This document shows, piece after piece, positions 62,693 through 64,000 of a DNA stretch of 64,000 nt. This stretch comes from Bacteroidota bacterium (lineage in GTDB: Bacteria; Bacteroidota; Bacteroidia; Bacteroidales; GCA-2711565). Both the position numbers and the translations under genes were made by a program. Every line of letters starts with the position of its first letter. Position 1 is the stretch's first letter. The stretch is from positions 192,554-256,553 of the forward strand of contig JAHIVC010000099.1 of NCBI GenBank assembly GCA_018816945.1. Direction: 5' to 3'. The notes under the pieces are model-generated. The model made no database searches and was not told where the DNA came from. It saw only the letters and a program-made list of their open reading frames with translations.

Positions 62693-63676
62693 TTATTTTA
62701 ATTCGTTAATTATTTTAGCATCAACCCAATAGATGTCACTAAAGTAATTTTGTGGAGAGTTATTAAACCGTTTGAAATCTGAGTAATCCTGTGGATTCTC
62801 AGGAATAGTACTCAACGGTGTTCTTCTTGAGCCGGTAAAGAACATGTATTTCCCATCCGGACTTAGCATCGGGCTATATTCACTTCCCATCGAATTAATT
62901 TTATCGCCCATATTCCTTGCTTTAGTCCAATATCCATCGGGTTTTCTAAAACTGATATACAAATCATCCCCTCCAAAACCATTGGGTCGGCTTGATGCAA
63001 ATATTATAAAGCTTTCGTCAGGAGAAACATAAGGGTCAAACTCCCGAAACTCTGAATTAATGGAACTATCAAGCTTTTCGGCAGTAGAATATTCACCTTT
63101 TACAAGTTTTGACCTGTAAATATTGTTTGTTCCCTGACCTTCCCTTTGGCTTGAAAAATATAAATTTCCATTCTTGGTAACCATAGGGAAATAGTCCTCG
63201 CTTTCGGAGTTAATAAGTTTACCCAAATAAACCGGATTACCCCATGTGTTGCCTTTTCTATCTACCATCCAAAAATCGTTATCCTTTTTTGGCTCGGTAG
63301 TTCCCGGCAATGGTCTTCTGGAAGAAAAGAATAGTTTCGTTCCATCGGAAGAGATATTGATATCAATATCCCCAAATCTGCTTGCAAAAGGTAAGAGTTC
63401 TGGTTTACCCCAAATACCATTTCTCATTTTCATTTGGAATATTGAAGCGCCAGTGGGTTTTCGTAAACAAAAATATAATTCAGAACCATCAGGTGAGAAT
63501 ACAGAGTTAAGCTCGTCGAGTCCGGTTGATACAATACCAGGGGCAAATAGTTCAGGTACATCACCTGGCAACTTTTGTCCGAGGTATAAACCTGTTGGCC
63601 TTGAAACGCCATTTTGTTGTGCGAATAGAGTTCCACACGCTATTATAAGTATCGCTGAAAATACAATCTTTTTCAT
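62693..63676 (-). CDS. PD40/TolB-like beta-propeller protein, exported
   Basis: 327 residues with a signal peptide (about 1-19, TLFAQQ) and at least four PD40 (WD40-like) repeats with the marker S.DG..L.F.S (SPDGSELYFCLRK, SSDGTKLFFSSRR, TKNGNLYFSSQR, SPDESFIIFASSR, SPDGKYMFFTGSR). Ends IYWVDAKIINELK. The start has a good GGAGG site 8 bp upstream. A truncated copy of its C-terminus lies 16 bp upstream. Confidence 0.88.
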   Translation of the reverse strand: MKKIVFSAILIIACGTLFAQQNGVSRPTGLYLGQKLPGDVPELFAPGIVSTGLDELNSVFSPDGSELYFCLRKPTGASIFQMKMRNGIWGKPELLPFASRFGDIDINISSDGTKLFFSSRRPLPGTTEPKKDNDFWMVDRKGNTWGNPVYLGKLINSESEDYFPMVTKNGNLYFSSQREGQGTNNIYRSKLVKGEYSTAEKLDSSINSEFREFDPYVSPDESFIIFASSRPNGFGGDDLYISFRKPDGYWTKARNMGDKINSMGSEYSPMLSPDGKYMFFTGSRRTPLSTIPENPQDYSDFKRFNNSPQNYFSDIYWVDAKIINELK

Positions 63677-63691
63677 GACAAGTCCTCCATT

Positions 63692-63880
63692 TTAAAGTTC
63701 TTTCATTCTAATATTATCAATTATCTTAGCATTAACCCAATAGATATCACCATTGTCGTTTACCCTTCGGTGAAAAAAGAAGCACTTCCCATTGGGAGAA
63801 ACACTTTCTGGAAGCTTGATTTTCGTGGTATTAATATCAAGTCCTGTATTCTTTAGATTTGTCCATGAACCATCGGCATA
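63692..63880 (-). pseudogene. Truncated C-terminus of a PD40 protein
   Basis: 63 codons encoding YADGSWTNLKNTGLDINTTK, then a PD40 blade (SVSPNGKCFFFHRR) and GDIYWVNAKIIDNIRMKEL-stop. The end matches the neighbouring intact gene (DIYWVDAKIINELK). The frame is closed directly upstream by TAA at 63881-63883, and no start is present, so it is the tail of a paralogue left by duplication or deletion. Confidence 0.8.
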
Positions 63881-63913
63881 TTAATATTACATAAATGACG
63901 TTATTTCATCTAT

Positions 63914-64000
63914 TTAATGTTTTCTATAGCCAACAATCAGCGCATAGATTGAAATGAACAACATTGGTAAATGCATTATTCCACCCCACCATGCTTGAGA
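63914..64000 (-). CDS. C-terminus of a membrane protein (partial)
   Basis: The last 28 codons of a gene that enters from the right edge: SQAWWGGIMHLPMLFISIYA followed by LIVGYRKH-stop, one hydrophobic segment with a basic tail. The family cannot be determined from so little. Confidence 0.55.
   Translation of the reverse strand, partial: SQAWWGGIMHLPMLFISIYALIVGYRKH

Overview
The window reads as chromosomal DNA of a Bacteroidota member, probably of the Bacteroidales/Marinilabiliales type. It is AT-rich. Many genes are preceded by the -7 box TAnnTTTG typical of this phylum, and Shine-Dalgarno sites are mostly weak. Family content agrees: ftsX-DUF3098-uppP-truB-queA order, Cys-free TopA C-terminal repeats, CarboxypepD_reg TonB receptors, DUF6090, DUF5916, lamin-tail/FlgD-like surface proteins, viroplasmin-RNase H. 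No plasmid or phage genes, no CRISPR array and no rRNA were seen.

Layout. 1-11 kb: leuS (cut by the window edge, carrying an in-frame DUF559 nuclease-like insert), ftsX, DUF3098, uppP, truB, queA, ispD, ruvC, an arginase-fold protein lacking several metal ligands, and topA. 11-21.6 kb: miaB, ppa, cysD and a cysN-cysC fusion with a four-helix-bundle (IVS/S23-like) ORF wedged between them and a decayed relative upstream of cysD; then a C69 peptidase, a coiled-coil membrane protein, RNase H and ribF. 21.7-26.9 kb: a lamin-tail surface protein, comF and a double-ATPase peptide ABC protein. 26.9-32.1 kb: a block of six minus-strand accessory genes (DUF6090, DUF6958-like, a small membrane protein, acyltransferase 3, esterase, AraC-type regulator) bracketed by a direct repeat of the ABC gene's 3' end, which suggests insertion at that site. 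32.3-42.7 kb: rnr and a phosphate locus (porin-like barrel, pstSCAB, phoU, phoB, phoR). 43-50.4 kb: a beta-helix lipoprotein, a TonB receptor, a MORN-repeat protein, a stand-alone CarboxypepD_reg protein and an M28 peptidase. 50.7-54.9 kb: glyS, the prs-rplY-pth operon and tRNA-Leu(CAA). 55-64 kb: a minus-strand accessory cluster (ABC-2 permease and ATPase, NTF2-like/methyltransferase fusion, DUF5916 barrel, class C beta-lactamase-fold hydrolase, PD40 protein), ending in a truncated PD40 copy and the tail of a membrane protein.

How the genes work together. The pst-pho genes form a complete uptake and sensing unit: outer-membrane barrel, periplasmic binding lipoprotein, ABC importer, PhoU, and the PhoR/PhoB pair. 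cysD/cysN activate sulfate to APS. prs, rplY and pth, together with glyS and leuS, serve translation and nucleotide supply. The most unusual features are small nomadic elements placed inside or beside housekeeping genes: DUF559 in leuS, four-helix-bundle elements around cysD, the duplicated 3' end around the 27-32 kb block, and several dispersed palindromic repeats.
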